The notes beneath the pieces were generated by a model. The model did not search any database and was not told the origin of the DNA. It saw only the letters and a program-made list of their open reading frames with translations. A program made the position numbers and the translations under genes. A DNA stretch of 64,000 bases from DAIMZI01 sp036734025. GTDB lineage: Bacteria > Pseudomonadota > Alphaproteobacteria > Rhizobiales > Rhodomicrobiaceae. The stretch lies in contig DAIMZI010000001.1 of assembly GCA_036734025.1 (NCBI GenBank), positions 176,267 to 240,266 on the forward strand. The letters run 5' to 3'. Within the stretch, counting starts at the first letter, position 1; every line of letters starts with the position of its first letter. Below are positions 10,176 to 18,647 of this stretch, one piece after another.

Positions 10176-11429
10176 CTATTCGCCAGCCAGGCGCGGCTGC
10201 TCGCGCTTGCCGGCCTCCAGTTCCATGAGGCGCCGCTCTTTGTCGGCGATGTAATCGCGCGTGAAGGGCAGGGCATAGGCGCTTTTTGCAAGCTGGATCT
10301 GGAACACCATCAGGTTCTGGTGGCGAAAGGCCAGTTCACAGCCCGCCAGATAGAACTCCCACATGCGGCAGAAGCGTTCATCCATAAGCGAGCTTGCTTC
10401 ATCCCACGAGGCCATGAAGCGCTGGCGCCAGTGGCGCAAGGTCTTGGCGTAATGCAGCCGCAGGATCTCGATGTCGCAAACCAGCAGGCCGGAACGCTCG
10501 ATCGCCGGCAGAACCTCGCTAAGCGCTGGAATATAGCCTCCTGGAAAGATGTAGCGCTGAATGAACGGGTTGGTCGCGCCGGGGCCTTCGGAACGGCCGA
10601 TCGAATGGATCAGGGCGACGCCGTCTTCGTGCAGCACCTCACTCAGCTTGGCAAAGAATTCGCCGTAATGGCCCACGCCGACATGTTCGAACATGCCGAC
10701 CGAGACGACCCGGTCGAACCGCTCGTCAATCGCGCGGTAATCACACAGCCGGAAATCGGCGCTCTCGCCGAGGCCGGCCTGTTCCGCACGCCGGCGCGAG
10801 CGCTTGAGTTGTTCGCTGCTGAGCGTCACGCCGATCACCTGCGCGCCGACGACGCCCGCCAGATAAAGCCCCAGTCCTCCCCAGCCCGAGCCGATATCGA
10901 GCACCTTATGAGCCGGCTTCAGGGCCAGCTTGGCGGCCAAATGGCGTTTCTTGGCCAATTGGGCATCGGCAAGGCTCATGCCGTCATGAGCGAAATAGGC
11001 GCAGGAATATTGCCAGTCGGGATCGAGGAAGAGCGCATAAAGCTCTGCCGGGATATCATAGTGGTGCGCCACGTTGCGCCGCGCTCGCCCGCTCGGGTTC
11101 CATTGGTGGATGCGGCGGGCGAAAAAGCGCAGGCTGTCGCGCAGCCGCGCAGGACCGGAAAGGGCGCGCGAACCGGCGTTGAGGATCAGGGTTTCGAGAA
11201 ATGCGTAGAGATCACCTTGTTCGATGGTAAGCCGCGCATCCATGTAGGCCGCGCCAAAGGCAAGGCCGGGATCGAGCGCCAATCGCCATTCGAGGGCATG
11301 GTCATGCAGGCGAATGCAAACCGGTTCGCCCGTGCCGTCCCCAAAACGGCGCAGGCGCCCCGAAGCATCGATGACGCTCAGATTGCGGGCCGTCACGACC
11401 CGCCGAAGCAAGGGCCATAGTGGTGACAT
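10176..11429 (-). CDS. cfa: Cyclopropane-fatty-acyl-phospholipid synthase family methyltransferase
   Basis: 417 residues. Transfers a methylene group from S-adenosylmethionine to unsaturated acyl chains of membrane phospholipids. An N-terminal lipid-binding-like region of about 130 residues is followed by NVAHHYDIPAELYALFLDPDWQYSCAYF, a segment typical of the family, then the SAM motif VLDIGSGWGGLGLYLA and the VSVGMFEHVG segment. Expression is probably separate from rplI, because a strong hairpin (11615-11649) lies between them, and a 168-bp gap separates it from dnaB. Other members of this family act on different lipids, so substrate is inferred. Confidence 0.9.
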   Translation of the reverse strand: MSPLWPLLRRVVTARNLSVIDASGRLRRFGDGTGEPVCIRLHDHALEWRLALDPGLAFGAAYMDARLTIEQGDLYAFLETLILNAGSRALSGPARLRDSLRFFARRIHQWNPSGRARRNVAHHYDIPAELYALFLDPDWQYSCAYFAHDGMSLADAQLAKKRHLAAKLALKPAHKVLDIGSGWGGLGLYLAGVVGAQVIGVTLSSEQLKRSRRRAEQAGLGESADFRLCDYRAIDERFDRVVSVGMFEHVGVGHYGEFFAKLSEVLHEDGVALIHSIGRSEGPGATNPFIQRYIFPGGYIPALSEVLPAIERSGLLVCDIEILRLHYAKTLRHWRQRFMASWDEASSLMDERFCRMWEFYLAGCELAFRHQNLMVFQIQLAKSAYALPFTRDYIADKERRLMELEAGKREQPRLAGE

Positions 11430-11614
11430 GTGTGTACGTTATCGATCTGGCGTGGCGGCGCACGAACGCACGACCTTAGCCAATGGTTCCACGACTATAG
11501 TCTAATACAGACTGTCTTGATTTGCCACAACTCAAGGCTTGGAAATCGTGGTTCTGGATGAGTGCGCAGATCCGCAGGACAGGCAGCGGCCGCAGCGCTC
11601 GGCAAAACGGCCAC

Positions 11615-11679
11615 GCTGCGCCCCGCCATGTTCGCGCATGGGGCGCAGCAGTTGGGGCGCAGCGGTTGGGGCGCAGCGG
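11615..11679 (-). terminator. Hairpin plus 14-bp tandem repeats downstream of rplI
   Basis: A perfect 10-bp inverted repeat (GCTGCGCCCC at 11615-11624 against GGGGCGCAGC at 11640-11649), with an inner CATG/CATG pairing, lies about 80 bp past the rplI stop. On the minus strand the stem is followed after 7 nt by TTTT, so it may terminate the rpsF-rplI transcript. One arm has been copied: three 14-bp units (TTGGGGCGCAGCGG type) occupy 11638-11679. The remaining gene-free sequence 11430-11726 shows nothing else recognisable. Confidence 0.45.
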
Positions 11680-11726
11680 AAAATCCCTGATGCAGTCGGC
11701 CCGAGGCGGCCTTGGCAGGACGGGCT

Positions 11727-12392
11727 CTAGTTCAAGTCCTTTTCCGAACCCGTGACGAGGTTGGGATCACCTTGCGAGTCCTCGCCATGCAAAGAGCCCT
11801 CGCCGGGATGGCGTTCGGCCTCTTCGGCGCCGGCTTCGAACATTTCCTCGGCCATCTCGTCGCTATCGACGAATGACTCGTGTTCATATTCGAGCTCCTC
11901 GCGCAGCACCGTGACGTCTTCACCGCGGGCCTGCCGCGCGGCCTCTTCATCGGAGCGCGCCACGTTGATGCTGATCTTGATATCGACTTCGGGATGAAGC
12001 CGGATCTGGACATCGTGCACACCCAGCGTCTTGATCGGCCGGTGCAGCAGCACCTGGGTGCGATCGACTGAAAACCCGCCAGCGGTGACCAGTTCGGCAA
12101 TGTCACGCGTTGTCACCGAGCCGTAAAGCTGCCCGCCGTCGCTTGCCTGGCGGATAGCGATGAAGCTTTGTCCGTTGGCCTTGGCGGCGACGTCCTCGGC
12201 TTCCTTGCGCAACTCCAGATTGCGCGCCTCAAGCTGCGCGCGCTGGTGTTCAAAGCGCGTGAGATTTTCCCTGGTGGCGCGCAACGCCTTGCCCTTGGGC
12301 AGCAGAAAGTTGCGGGCATAACCATCGCGAACCTTCACCACATCGCCCATCTGGCCGAGCTTGTTTATGCGCTCGAGCAAAATGACCTGCAT
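11727..12392 (-). CDS. rplI: Large ribosomal subunit protein bL9 with acidic C-terminal extension
   Basis: 221 residues from the ATG at 12392, preceded by GGAG. The N-terminal rRNA-binding domain is clear: MQVILLERINKLGQMGDVVK and GYARNFLLPKGKA, then the long connecting helix and the C-terminal domain (GSVTTRDIAE, HDVQIRLHPEV). bL9 is usually about 150 residues in E. coli; here about 50 further residues form an acidic, probably disordered tail rich in Glu, Asp and Ser. Extended bL9 tails are known in alphaproteobacteria. Last of the rpsF-rpsR-DUF2232-rplI group. Confidence 0.96.
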   Translation of the reverse strand: MQVILLERINKLGQMGDVVKVRDGYARNFLLPKGKALRATRENLTRFEHQRAQLEARNLELRKEAEDVAAKANGQSFIAIRQASDGGQLYGSVTTRDIAELVTAGGFSVDRTQVLLHRPIKTLGVHDVQIRLHPEVDIKISINVARSDEEAARQARGEDVTVLREELEYEHESFVDSDEMAEEMFEAGAEEAERHPGEGSLHGEDSQGDPNLVTGSEKDLN

Positions 12393-12450
12393 TTCTTGTT
12401 TTTCTCCGTCTAAGTCGTATCGAAATTCTGCGAAACAGCGTTGGCGCGTC

Positions 12451-13452
12451 TCAGTCTCGCGGCGGTGTGCCGGAGGCCGAATGGGGCGGGGGCGAACCCG
12501 GCCCGCCGCGGTTCCTGACCTTCTCGCGCAACCTGAATACCGGCTCGCTGGCGCCCAGAACCGCAACGATCAGACCGATCCAGCCAACCAGGAATATTCC
12601 CACATAAAGCAGTACGAGCAGCACGATCTGCAATGGCGAGCCCTGCGTCAGCACGTGAATGACCACCAGTCCCATGATCAGATAGGCCAGAATGAAGGCG
12701 CCCACAAAGGCGCTTGCCAGCGTGCCGACCAGTCCCGGCGCCAGGCTGGCAATCAGCGACGCGGCAAAGCCGAGCGACATGAAGCGGGGATATTCCATCC
12801 ATGTGAGCTTGGGCCAGGGGCGGATCAGCCGCCCGGAAATGGACGTGATCTTGCCGCCCAGCCAGAGATTGCCCATCATGATCGCCAGCCACACACCGGC
12901 AATCGCGCCGGGAAGCATCCGCGCGAATATGGCGGCAGCCTCCTCGATGCGCTCGGGCGGCACATCATCCTGACCGGTCTGTTGCAGCGCCTGCAGCAGG
13001 GTCACATCGAAAAGCTGGCGCGCCGCCTCGGCATAGCTGCCCCCGGAAAAGCTGAGGATCGCCACCGCACCGGCGCCTATGCCGCCAGCCATGAGGCTGG
13101 CCCATGCGATCAGCCGGCCAGGGGGATACCAGTCGACCGTGGGAACCCCTTGCGCATCGGGTGGTCCCGGGCGGTTCAGCAATGCCAGATAGACAAAGAT
13201 CGCTGCCGGCCCGGCAAGGCCGAACGCATAGGTCAGCCCGACATTGACATTCATGCCCAGACCAGCGGCGAGCGTGCCCGCGAGCAGCCCGGCCAGGGAG
13301 GCCGGGAAACCCCAGCCGAGCCCGGCGATCAACAACGGCAGGGGTGTCAGATAGATCAGCAGCACGGCAAGGAGCGGACTCGAAGCCGATGAAATGAACA
13401 ACAGCGCCGAAACTAGTCCGGCACCGACGCCGATCGTGAGTGGAGAATTCAT
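12451..13452 (-). CDS. DUF2232 family multi-pass membrane protein
   Basis: 333 residues with about eight hydrophobic segments, starting MNSPLTIGVGAGLVSALLF and ending in a short basic, Pro/Ser-rich tail. It fits the DUF2232 (YybS-like) membrane family whose members sit between rpsR and rplI in alphaproteobacteria. Function is not established. It lies 58 bp before rplI and 98 bp after rpsR, so it is likely cotranscribed with the ribosomal proteins. Confidence 0.8.
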   Translation of the reverse strand: MNSPLTIGVGAGLVSALLFISSASSPLLAVLLIYLTPLPLLIAGLGWGFPASLAGLLAGTLAAGLGMNVNVGLTYAFGLAGPAAIFVYLALLNRPGPPDAQGVPTVDWYPPGRLIAWASLMAGGIGAGAVAILSFSGGSYAEAARQLFDVTLLQALQQTGQDDVPPERIEEAAAIFARMLPGAIAGVWLAIMMGNLWLGGKITSISGRLIRPWPKLTWMEYPRFMSLGFAASLIASLAPGLVGTLASAFVGAFILAYLIMGLVVIHVLTQGSPLQIVLLVLLYVGIFLVGWIGLIVAVLGASEPVFRLREKVRNRGGPGSPPPHSASGTPPRD

Positions 13453-13550
13453 GCTTAGCTGTCCCGCTCAATTAGCGGTTAGAGACGGATCTGAAGACGA
13501 CGCCCGCCCCAACCATGACCCGAAGCGCGTCTTGCACTTCAGGCAATTGT

Positions 13551-13799
13551 TCATTTTACCAGATAGGGCAAGAGCCCAAGAAAGCGCGCGCGCTTGACCG
13601 CCTTTGACAATTCACGCTGCTTCTTTGCCGAAACCGCGGTTATGCGGCTGGGCACGATCTTGCCGCGCTCGGAAACGAAGCGCTGCAGCAGCTTGATATC
13701 CTTGTAGTCGATCTTCGGCGCATGCTCGCCGGAAAAAGGACAGGTCTTGCGGCGGCGGTGAAACGGCCGGCGCACCGGCATCTGCGATACTTCGCTCAT
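13551..13799 (-). CDS. rpsR: Small ribosomal subunit protein bS18
   Basis: 82 residues. Family motifs RRKTCPF, IDYKDIKLLQRFVSERGKI, SRITAVSAKKQRELSKAVKRARFLGLLPY cover the whole protein. The start is the ATG at 13799 overlapping the rpsF stop (TGATG), so bS6 and bS18, which form a heterodimer on 16S rRNA, are translated by coupling. A TTG one codon upstream is less likely. Confidence 0.97.
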   Translation of the reverse strand: MSEVSQMPVRRPFHRRRKTCPFSGEHAPKIDYKDIKLLQRFVSERGKIVPSRITAVSAKKQRELSKAVKRARFLGLLPYLVK

Positions 13800-14284
13800 C
13801 AATCATCTCCCGCGCCGAAACGTCTGTCGCCGCCACGATCGCGGTCGCCGCGTGGTCCGCGCGCGCCATCGCGATCTCGATCTCGATCTCGATCTCTGTC
13901 ACGTCCACCATCGCGCTCGCGGCCGCCTTCTCTGTCGCCGCGACGCGGCGGACGGCGGTCGTCCGAGCGTTTCATCATCGCCGAGGGCTTGGCGTCCAAC
14001 TCAGCGACCCGCAAGGTGATGAAGCGGATGATGTCGCTCGACAGACCCATCTGCCGTTCCATCTCGGCAACGGCTTCATGTGGCGCGTCGATATTCATAA
14101 GTGTGAAATGGGCTTTGCGGTTCTTCTTGATCTTGTAGGCAAGAGGGCGCAGCCCCCAGTATTCGACCTTGCCGACCTCGCCGCCATTGTCGCTGACGAT
14201 CTTGGCAAATTCTTCCTGCAGCGTGCCAGCCTGTTGCTGGGACACGTCCTGACGGGTCAGAAATACATGCTCATAAAGCGGCAT
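13799..14284 (-). CDS. rpsF: Small ribosomal subunit protein bS6 with long Arg/Asp/Gly tail
   Basis: 161 residues. The ferredoxin-like bS6 core occupies residues 1-95 (MPLYEHVFLTRQDVS, VEYWGLRPLAYKIKKNRKAHF, DIIRFITLRV). Residues 107-161 are a low-complexity charged tail: RDRDRDRDRDRD is encoded by four GATCTC units on the plus strand (13873-13896), flanked by further RG/RD stretches. E. coli bS6 is 131-135 residues with a short Glu tail; long Arg/Asp/Gly tails are frequent in alphaproteobacteria. First gene of the operon, with its promoter predicted about 200 bp upstream. Confidence 0.97.
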   Translation of the reverse strand: MPLYEHVFLTRQDVSQQQAGTLQEEFAKIVSDNGGEVGKVEYWGLRPLAYKIKKNRKAHFTLMNIDAPHEAVAEMERQMGLSSDIIRFITLRVAELDAKPSAMMKRSDDRRPPRRGDREGGRERDGGRDRDRDRDRDRDGARGPRGDRDRGGDRRFGAGDD

Positions 14285-14480
14285 GAAATGGTGCCTTTCG
14301 TTCTTGTTCGCGCGGCTTCAGCGCAAAGCCCCTCTTGAGCCTGAATGCGAAAGGCCCAAAGGTTCGACTCGAAAAGAGTGGAAACACCGGATGGCGAGAC
14401 CAGCAGGTCTCATGAGCGCCATAACTGCACACAGCACGGCGCGCGTTTTCCGTTCAGCCTCCAGCCGAAGCCAACGCGCA

Positions 14481-14508
14481 GTTATAGGCATCTTTTGCGC
14501 GCGCGCAA
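14481..14508 (-). promoter_or_regulatory. Predicted promoter of the rpsF operon
   Basis: On the minus strand TTGCGC (14508-14503), a 16-bp spacer and TATAAC (14486-14481), a good vegetative-sigma match. This gives a leader of roughly 190 nt before rpsF. Confidence 0.45.
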
Positions 14509-14561
14509 CCGCAAATTCGGCGAAATCGCGTCCGCTGAAACGAAAACGGATGCGCTTCGGC

Positions 14562-14590
14562 TTGACAATCATGTGGCAAACATTGTCATT
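14562..14590 (+). promoter_or_regulatory. Possible promoter of fabD
   Basis: A perfect -35 TTGACA (14562-14567) followed at 17 bp by GTCATT, a poor -10. It lies 38 bp before the fabD ATG. The -35 is convincing, the -10 is not. Confidence 0.3.
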
Positions 14591-14627
14591 GGCGTCCAAA
14601 AGTTAAGACTCAACGTCCAAGGATCAC

Positions 14628-15587
14628 ATGACGATCGCCTTCACCTTTCCCGGTCAGGGAAGTCAGCATGTCGGCATGGGAACGGAGTTGGCCTCAAGCT
14701 TCCCCGAGGCGCGCGCCGTTTTCGACGAGGTCGACGAGGCGATCGGGCAAAACCTGTCGCGGCTGATGCGCGAAGGTCCCGAGGATGAACTCACCCTGAC
14801 CGAGAACGCCCAACCGGCGATCATGGCCGTGTCGCTCGCGGTCATGCGGGTCCTGAATGAAGCCATGGGATTTGATCTGGCCGCCAATGTGCGCTTTGTC
14901 GCCGGACATTCTCTGGGCGAATATTCCGCTCTGGCCGCGGCGTCTGCAATTGATGTCGCTGACACGGCAAGGCTGCTGCGGGCGCGCGGGCTGGCCATGC
15001 AGAGGGCGGTGCCGGTCGGCGAGGGGGCCATGGCCGCCGTTCTGGGTATTGATCTTGATGCCGCGCTTCAGGTGGCTGAACAGGCCGCTGATGGACAGGT
15101 CTGCGAGGTCGCCAACGACAATGCGCCGGGCCAGGTCGTGCTCAGCGGCCACCGGGAGGCCGTCGAGCGGGCGATGGAAATCGCCAAAAGCCACCGCGCA
15201 CGCCGCTGCGTCCTGCTGCCGGTCAGCGCGCCGTTTCATTGCGCGCTGATGGGGCCTGCTGCAGATGTCATGGCGCAGGAGCTCGCACAGGTGCGCATCA
15301 ATGCGCCTGTCGTGCCTCTCGTCGCCAATGTGCTGGCCGGGCCGATAAGCCAGCCCGACGAGATCCGCTTGCGTCTTGTCGAGCAGGTGACAGGCACCGT
15401 GCGCTGGCGCGAGAGCGTCGAGTTCATGGCCAGTGAGGGTGTTGGTGTGGTGTATGAAATCGGGGCTGGACGCGTGCTCAGCGGGCTGGCGCGGCGCATC
15501 GTGCACGAGCTTGACACTCGCGCTATCGCCACGCCTGAGGAAGTCGAACTGGCGGCGCATGCGTTTGCAGGTGCGATCACATCATGA
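14628..15587 (+). CDS. fabD: Malonyl-CoA--ACP transacylase
   Basis: 319 residues. Loads malonate onto ACP for fatty-acid elongation. FPGQGSQ at residues 7-13, the nucleophile elbow GHSLGEYSA with Ser95, and the catalytic His in the SAPFHCALM segment are all present. First gene of the fabD-fabG-acpP-fabF cluster on the plus strand. The stop overlaps a possible alternative fabG start (ATGA at 15584). Confidence 0.97.
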   Translation: MTIAFTFPGQGSQHVGMGTELASSFPEARAVFDEVDEAIGQNLSRLMREGPEDELTLTENAQPAIMAVSLAVMRVLNEAMGFDLAANVRFVAGHSLGEYSALAAASAIDVADTARLLRARGLAMQRAVPVGEGAMAAVLGIDLDAALQVAEQAADGQVCEVANDNAPGQVVLSGHREAVERAMEIAKSHRARRCVLLPVSAPFHCALMGPAADVMAQELAQVRINAPVVPLVANVLAGPISQPDEIRLRLVEQVTGTVRWRESVEFMASEGVGVVYEIGAGRVLSGLARRIVHELDTRAIATPEEVELAAHAFAGAITS

Positions 15588-15640
15588 TGTGGCGCCTGGC
15601 GAACGGAACGAAAAAAGGGCTGCGGGGGGGGGAAAACTCC

Positions 15641-16381
15641 ATGATTTTCGATCTGTCGGGCAAATGCGCCTTGGTGACAGGAGCAAGCGGCGGTATCGGC
15701 GCAGAAATTGCGCGTACCTTGCACAGCCAGGGTGCGACCGTTGCGGTTTCCGGCACGCGCGCACCGCGGCTCGAAGAGCTGGCGCACACGCTTGGCGAGC
15801 GGGCGCATGTCATTGCCTGCGATCTGTCGGACCGCGCCGCGGTCAGCGAGCTTGTGCCGCGCACAGAGGCTGCGCTGGGATCTCTCGACATCATCATCAA
15901 CAATGCCGGTGTGACCAGCGACAATCTTTTCATGCGCATGCGCGATGATGAATGGGACCGCGTGATCGCCGTCAACCTGACTGCGGCTTTCACCATCTGC
16001 CGTGCTGCCCTGCGCGGCATGATGCGCCGGCGTTATGGCCGCATCATCAATATCAGTTCCATTTCCGGCGTCATCGGCAATCCGGGTCAGGGCAACTACG
16101 CCGCCTCCAAGGCCGGGCTGGTGGGCATGACGAAATCGCTTGCGCGAGAGGTTGCAGCGCGCGGCATCACCGCCAATTGCATTTCCCCCGGCTTCATCAA
16201 GACCCCCATGACCGACGAACTCAACGAGAAGCAGGTCGAGGCCATCGCAGCGGCGATTCCGGCAGCGCGCTTCGGTGAAGCTTCGGACATCGCCGCTGCG
16301 GCCTTGTATCTGGCGAGCAGCGAAGCCGGATATGTCACCGGAGAGACTATTCATGTCAACGGCGGCATGGTCATGGTCTAG
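15641..16381 (+). CDS. fabG: 3-oxoacyl-ACP reductase
   Basis: 246 residues; NADPH-dependent reduction of 3-ketoacyl-ACP. TGASGGIG at 13-20, NNAG at 87-90, and the catalytic Ser140, Tyr153 and Lys157 (NYAASK) are present, with the C-terminal VTGETIHVNGGM typical of FabG. The start MIFDLSGKCALVTG matches FabG families. A run of nine G residues (15624-15632) ends 8 nt before this ATG and must serve as, or overlap, its ribosome-binding site. An in-frame ATG at 15584, overlapping the fabD stop, would add 19 residues read through the G tract. Confidence 0.96.
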   Translation: MIFDLSGKCALVTGASGGIGAEIARTLHSQGATVAVSGTRAPRLEELAHTLGERAHVIACDLSDRAAVSELVPRTEAALGSLDIIINNAGVTSDNLFMRMRDDEWDRVIAVNLTAAFTICRAALRGMMRRRYGRIINISSISGVIGNPGQGNYAASKAGLVGMTKSLAREVAARGITANCISPGFIKTPMTDELNEKQVEAIAAAIPAARFGEASDIAAAALYLASSEAGYVTGETIHVNGGMVMV

Positions 16382-16651
16382 AGGGCCGGCAAGTCCCATC
16401 TGCACGCATTCTTGACGTGCTGGCCAAGCGCTGGCAACTGTGTTACCAAGCCTCGCCCCGGTCGGCAGAACATAACTCGGCGCATGCGCGCCCTAATGCA
16501 AAATGAGGCCGCCGGTGTTTCAGGACTGGCACAAAGGTAAATTACGGACTGAGCGGTGGCGCGGCATTTTGAGATTGCGCTGGCGTCCGCGTACCTTCTA
16601 AATCCGCAGATGCGGGCGAGCTGATTTCCCATCAATGTGAGGCGAAAAAAA

Positions 16652-16900
16652 ATGAGCGACATAGCAGAACGCGTGAAGAAAATCGTGGTCGAACATCTTG
16701 GCGTCGAGGCCGAAAAGGTCCAGCCGGGCGCGAGCTTCATCGACGATCTGGGTGCCGATAGTCTTGATACCGTCGAACTTGTGATGGCGTTCGAAGAAGA
16801 ATTCAATTGCGAGATTCCCGACGACGCCGCCGAGACGATTCTCACGGTTGGCGACGCTGTCAAGTTTCTGGAGGAGCACTCCAAGAGCGAAGCTGGCTGA
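16652..16900 (+). CDS. acpP: Acyl carrier protein
   Basis: 82 residues, acidic. The 4'-phosphopantetheine attachment serine is Ser37 in LGADSLDTVELVMAFEEEF. The start MSDIAERVKK has a GGCG/GAGG-like site (TGTGAGGCG) upstream. It sits 270 bp after fabG, so a separate promoter supporting high ACP expression is likely, though I could not identify a convincing one. Confidence 0.98.
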   Translation: MSDIAERVKKIVVEHLGVEAEKVQPGASFIDDLGADSLDTVELVMAFEEEFNCEIPDDAAETILTVGDAVKFLEEHSKSEAG

Positions 16901-17227
16901 TCCTGCGCCTCGCTCCCGCCTGATATCTTCATTCTGCCACATCCGGTGGCTGTTAAGATGATGATCTCGGACAATCAGGCAAAGCGCGGCGCCTCAGAGG
17001 GGCGCATCATGGCGGCGGGTTCTTCCATTGGTACTGGCGCTCGCCATTGTGCCGATCTGGAGCAATTCTGTTGGCATCGCGCTATTCCGTTGGCCCAGAG
17101 TAGGGGGCATGGAGCAAGCCTGGGCCGAACGAAGGTGGGCCGGGAGTGACAGACAAGCCAGCTCTATTTCTGCCGGATCGAACATATGGTCAGGCCTTGC
17201 CGGGTAACATGAAACAGACATAGGTCC
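16901..17227. other. Gene-free region between acpP and fabF
   Basis: 327 bp with no credible ORF. A short GC-rich stem (GCGCCTC-aga-GGGGCGC, 16990-17006) without a following T run is the only structure noticed; a role as terminator for acpP is possible but weak. Confidence 0.4.
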
Positions 17228-18520
17228 ATGGCATCACACAATAGCGCACAGCGCATGCGCCGCGTGGTCATCACCGGCCTGGGTCTCGTATCACCGCTCG
17301 GCTGCGGTGTTGAACACAACTGGCGCCGCCTGCTGGCCGGCGAGACGGGCGCCAGGAGGATCGACACATTCGAGGTGGAAGACCTCGCCTGCAAGGTCGC
17401 CTGCCTTATCCCGCGCGGCGACGGCGCGCACGGCACCTACAATCCCGATGACTGGATGGAGCCGAAAGAACAGCGCAAGGTCGATGAGTTCATCGTGTTT
17501 TCGATGGCTGCGGCAGAACAGGCGCTGAGCGATGCCCGCTGGAAACCGGAAGATCATGATGATCAGGTTCGTACCGGAGTTCTGATCGGCTCGGGCATTG
17601 GCGGACTTCAGGGGATAGAGCAGACCAGCCTGCTGATGGCGGAAAAAGGCCCGCGACGCATCAGCCCGTTCTTCATCCCCGGGCGTCTGATCAACCTGGC
17701 TGCCGGCTATGTCTCCATTCGCTATCGCCTCAAGGGGCCCAACCATTCGGTCGTGACCGCTTGTTCGACAGGCACCCATGCCATCGGCGACGCCTACCGG
17801 CTTGTTGCATTGGGCGATGCCGATGTGATGGTGGCGGGCGGCACCGAATCGCCGATCTGCCGGCTCGCGATCGCCGGCTTCTCTGCAAGTCGCGCGCTGT
17901 CCACCGACTTCAATGACCAGCCCGAGCGCGCCTCGCGCCCGTTTGACCGCGACCGCGATGGCTTCGTCATGGGCGAAGGCGCGGGCTGTGTGGTTCTGGA
18001 GGATTATGAACACGCCAGAGCGCGCGGCGCGAATATCTATGCCGAGGTTATCGGCTATGGTCTGTCCGGCGATGCCTATCACATTACCGCGCCTGCCGAG
18101 GACGGCGACGGCGCATATCGCTGCATGAGCGCAGCCATTCGCAATGCCGGCATCGGCGCGAGCGAGATCGACTATGTGAACGCGCATGGCACATCCACGC
18201 CGATGGGCGATGAAATCGAGGTGCGCGCGGTTGAGCGCGTGTTCGGCAACGCCGCAGGCAAGCTGCTGATGTCTTCGACCAAGTCGGCGGTGGGCCATCT
18301 GCTCGGCGCAGCCGGCGCGGTGGAAGCGATCTTTTCGGTGCTCGCCATCCGCGACAATGTCGCGCCGCCGACATTGAACCTCGATAATCCATCGCTCGAT
18401 ACCGTCATCGATCTGGTGCCGCACACGGCCAAGGCGCGCCCCATCGATACGGTGCTCAGCAACTCTTTCGGGTTTGGCGGCACCAATGCATCGCTGATCC
18501 TGCGGCGGCTGAACGACTGA
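17228..18520 (+). CDS. fabF: 3-oxoacyl-ACP synthase II
   Basis: 430 residues; condenses acyl-ACP with malonyl-ACP. The catalytic Cys179 lies in VVTACSTGTHAIGDAY, and the two His residues in NAHGTSTPMGD and KSAVGHLLGAAG complete the Cys-His-His triad. C-terminal SNSFGFGGTNASL is typical. The nine residues before MRRVVITGLG may be an N-terminal extension; the ATG at 17255 is the alternative start. Confidence 0.97.
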   Translation: MASHNSAQRMRRVVITGLGLVSPLGCGVEHNWRRLLAGETGARRIDTFEVEDLACKVACLIPRGDGAHGTYNPDDWMEPKEQRKVDEFIVFSMAAAEQALSDARWKPEDHDDQVRTGVLIGSGIGGLQGIEQTSLLMAEKGPRRISPFFIPGRLINLAAGYVSIRYRLKGPNHSVVTACSTGTHAIGDAYRLVALGDADVMVAGGTESPICRLAIAGFSASRALSTDFNDQPERASRPFDRDRDGFVMGEGAGCVVLEDYEHARARGANIYAEVIGYGLSGDAYHITAPAEDGDGAYRCMSAAIRNAGIGASEIDYVNAHGTSTPMGDEIEVRAVERVFGNAAGKLLMSSTKSAVGHLLGAAGAVEAIFSVLAIRDNVAPPTLNLDNPSLDTVIDLVPHTAKARPIDTVLSNSFGFGGTNASLILRRLND

Positions 18521-18647
18521 GGATCGGGCACGACAAGTGCCCCCGCGGCGGGCGGCCCGCGCGTGGGACCAGCCCGATGGCAGATGTCCGCCCTTTTGAC
18601 ATATTTTCACGCAAACTTAGCGCAGCAAATGATTTGGGATTGGCGTG

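Larger units (their letters stand above)
14285..14627. other. Divergent regulatory region between rpsF and fabD
   Basis: 343 bp without a credible gene. It holds the candidate rpsF and fabD promoters described separately, and in the rpsF leader a short hairpin (GAGACC-tgct-GGTCTC, 14396-14411) that could be extended by TGGC/GCCA pairing. Confidence 0.6.

Noticed and set aside
14392..14423. bS6:bS18 autoregulatory leader element
   Set aside because: A hairpin exists in the rpsF leader, but I could not find the conserved CCG-containing internal loop, so I do not call it.
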